A stretch of DNA of 6,644 bases. Source: Rickettsiales bacterium (GTDB taxonomy: Bacteria > Pseudomonadota > Alphaproteobacteria > Rickettsiales > UBA1997). The notes beneath the pieces were generated by a model. The model was not told where the DNA came from. It saw nothing but the letters and a program-made list of their open reading frames with translations, and did no database searches. Below, piece after piece: positions 5,861 to 6,644 of the stretch; the stretch's first letter is position 1, and every line of letters starts with the position of its first letter. Made by a program: the position numbers and the translations under genes. Location of the stretch: assembly GCA_947505885.1 (NCBI GenBank), contig CANNMN010000074.1:1-6644 (forward strand), given 5' to 3'.

Positions 5861-6644
5861 ATGCAAATTCTCTCTCAACTAAGTCACGAAATGCAAATTT
5901 TTTTCGTGATCATCCTTGGATTAATATTTGGCAGCTTTGGAACTCTTGTTAGTTATCGTTTGGCGCACAAGCAGCCGATTGGTTTTACGCGCTCTAAATG
6001 TTTGAGTTGTGGCTATATTCTTAAGGCCTGGAATTTGATCCCGATTTTTTCTTGGCTCTTTCAGCGCGGCAAATGCAGCAGTTGTCATGCCAAAATTTCT
6101 CTGCGTTATCCGCTAATTGAATTAGTTTTTTTACTTTCCTTTTTGCTAATTTTTTTCGCGCTCGGACAAAATCTTGACGCCAAAACTTTTCTCTACTTTG
6201 CGATTGCCGGCACGATGATTGTGATGGTTGTTGTTGATCTCGAAGAATATTTTATTCCCGATTCAACTCAGTATTTTTTAGCAATACTCGCGACAATTTC
6301 TCTAATTATGCAAGGCGGCACAGGAGCGGTATTGGCCAATATTCCAGACGCTTTTCTTTTTCTAGGATTAGGAATTGCGCTCTGGACATTTTTTCATTTC
6401 GCCGCCGGAGTTGACGCACTCGGAATTGACGACATTAAATTCTTTTTCGTCGCCGGATTAATGCTTGGTACAAAAAATATTCTTACCTTCATGTTACTCA
6501 GCGGAGTCTTCGGAGTTTTGTTTGGTGGACTCTGGCAAAAATTCAAAAAAGACTCAACCTTTCCATTTGCTCCAGCAATCTGCTTATCCGCATTTTTCTG
6601 CCTACTCTTTCAAAAAAAAATAAACCCCGTTGATCTGCTTGGAT
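5861..6644 (+). CDS. pilD: Type IV prepilin peptidase / N-methyltransferase (PilD-like), C-terminus cut by right edge
   Basis: A polytopic inner-membrane aspartic peptidase that cleaves the leader of type IV pilins or type II secretion pseudopilins and methylates the new N-terminus. The frame is open for 261 codons to the window end. After a first hydrophobic helix (about 12-30, with GLIFGSF), two Cys-x-x-Cys pairs (47-50 and 72-75) form the zinc-binding cytoplasmic loop. Between and after them come NLIPIFSWLFQRGKC and ISLRYPLIE, which are family signatures of the methylase-containing form. The two catalytic aspartates are Asp126 (VVVDLEEYFIPD) and Asp191 (GIDDIKFF, usually GxGDxK). Several further membrane helices follow. 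Family members are about 250-290 residues, so only a few residues are missing. A second in-frame ATG at 5891 (Met11) is an equally good start, because residues 1-10 carry nothing conserved. The gene diverges from the nlpD-like gene with 23 bp between starts (53 bp with the later ATG). Confidence 0.92.
   Translation, partial: MQILSQLSHEMQIFFVIILGLIFGSFGTLVSYRLAHKQPIGFTRSKCLSCGYILKAWNLIPIFSWLFQRGKCSSCHAKISLRYPLIELVFLLSFLLIFFALGQNLDAKTFLYFAIAGTMIVMVVVDLEEYFIPDSTQYFLAILATISLIMQGGTGAVLANIPDAFLFLGLGIALWTFFHFAAGVDALGIDDIKFFFVAGLMLGTKNILTFMLLSGVFGVLFGGLWQKFKKDSTFPFAPAICLSAFFCLLFQKKINPVDLLG
5884..5909. repeat. Perfect 8-bp inverted repeat at the pilD N-terminus, near the nlpD-like start
   Basis: TCACGAAA (5884-5891) and TTTCGTGA (5902-5909) form a perfect 8-bp inverted repeat with a 10-base spacer. 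It sits 47-72 bp upstream of the nlpD-like start and spans the second candidate pilD ATG (5891). It could be an operator serving the divergent pair, or a hairpin that affects which pilD start is used. One or two such repeats are expected by chance in a window this size, so the call is tentative. Confidence 0.25.

Overview
The window is 6.6 kb of AT-rich bacterial DNA with seven protein genes. Two of them run off the ends. A LolC/E lipoprotein-release permease, a lipoprotein-type NlpD-like protein and a type IV prepilin peptidase point to a Gram-negative, diderm bacterium. The type 2 ferredoxin-NADP reductase resembles, from memory, the alphaproteobacterial and Rickettsiales-like form. An AT-rich alphaproteobacterium that still makes methionine (MetE) is my best guess, but the taxonomy is inference. 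None of the start codons has a clear Shine-Dalgarno sequence.

Layout. Positions 1-635 (minus) hold the N-terminal part of metE, cut by the left edge. A 143-bp divergent intergenic region separates it from a plus-strand run: type 2 ferredoxin/flavodoxin-NADP reductase (779-1786), an ABC/OLD-type AAA ATPase with a DUF3696-like C-terminus (1805-3076), a PIN-domain nuclease (3077-3571) and lolC (3571-4821). The spacings are 18 bp, 0 bp and -1 bp, so these four genes are probably co-transcribed. lolC then converges on a minus-strand lipoprotein gene with two LysM repeats and a zinc-site-degenerate LytM domain (4884-5837). A 49-bp imperfect hairpin lies at their meeting point. Twenty-three bp beyond the nlpD-like start, a prepilin peptidase (5861 to the right edge) runs the other way.

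The most interesting part is the ATPase-PIN pair. It sits between two housekeeping genes and its codon use differs sharply from theirs. AGA/AGG supplies 15 of its 22 arginine codons, against 2 of 19 in the two flanking genes. ATA isoleucine codons are frequent in the ATPase, and I found none in the flanking genes. The two genes are in the same reading frame, with the TAA stop of the first directly abutting the ATG of the second. This looks like a horizontally acquired two-gene cassette whose logic (an ABC-type ATPase sensor plus a nuclease effector) parallels known anti-phage systems such as Septu and PARIS. It is not a named system that I recognise. The remaining genes are ordinary: methionine synthesis, redox supply, and envelope and pilus biogenesis.
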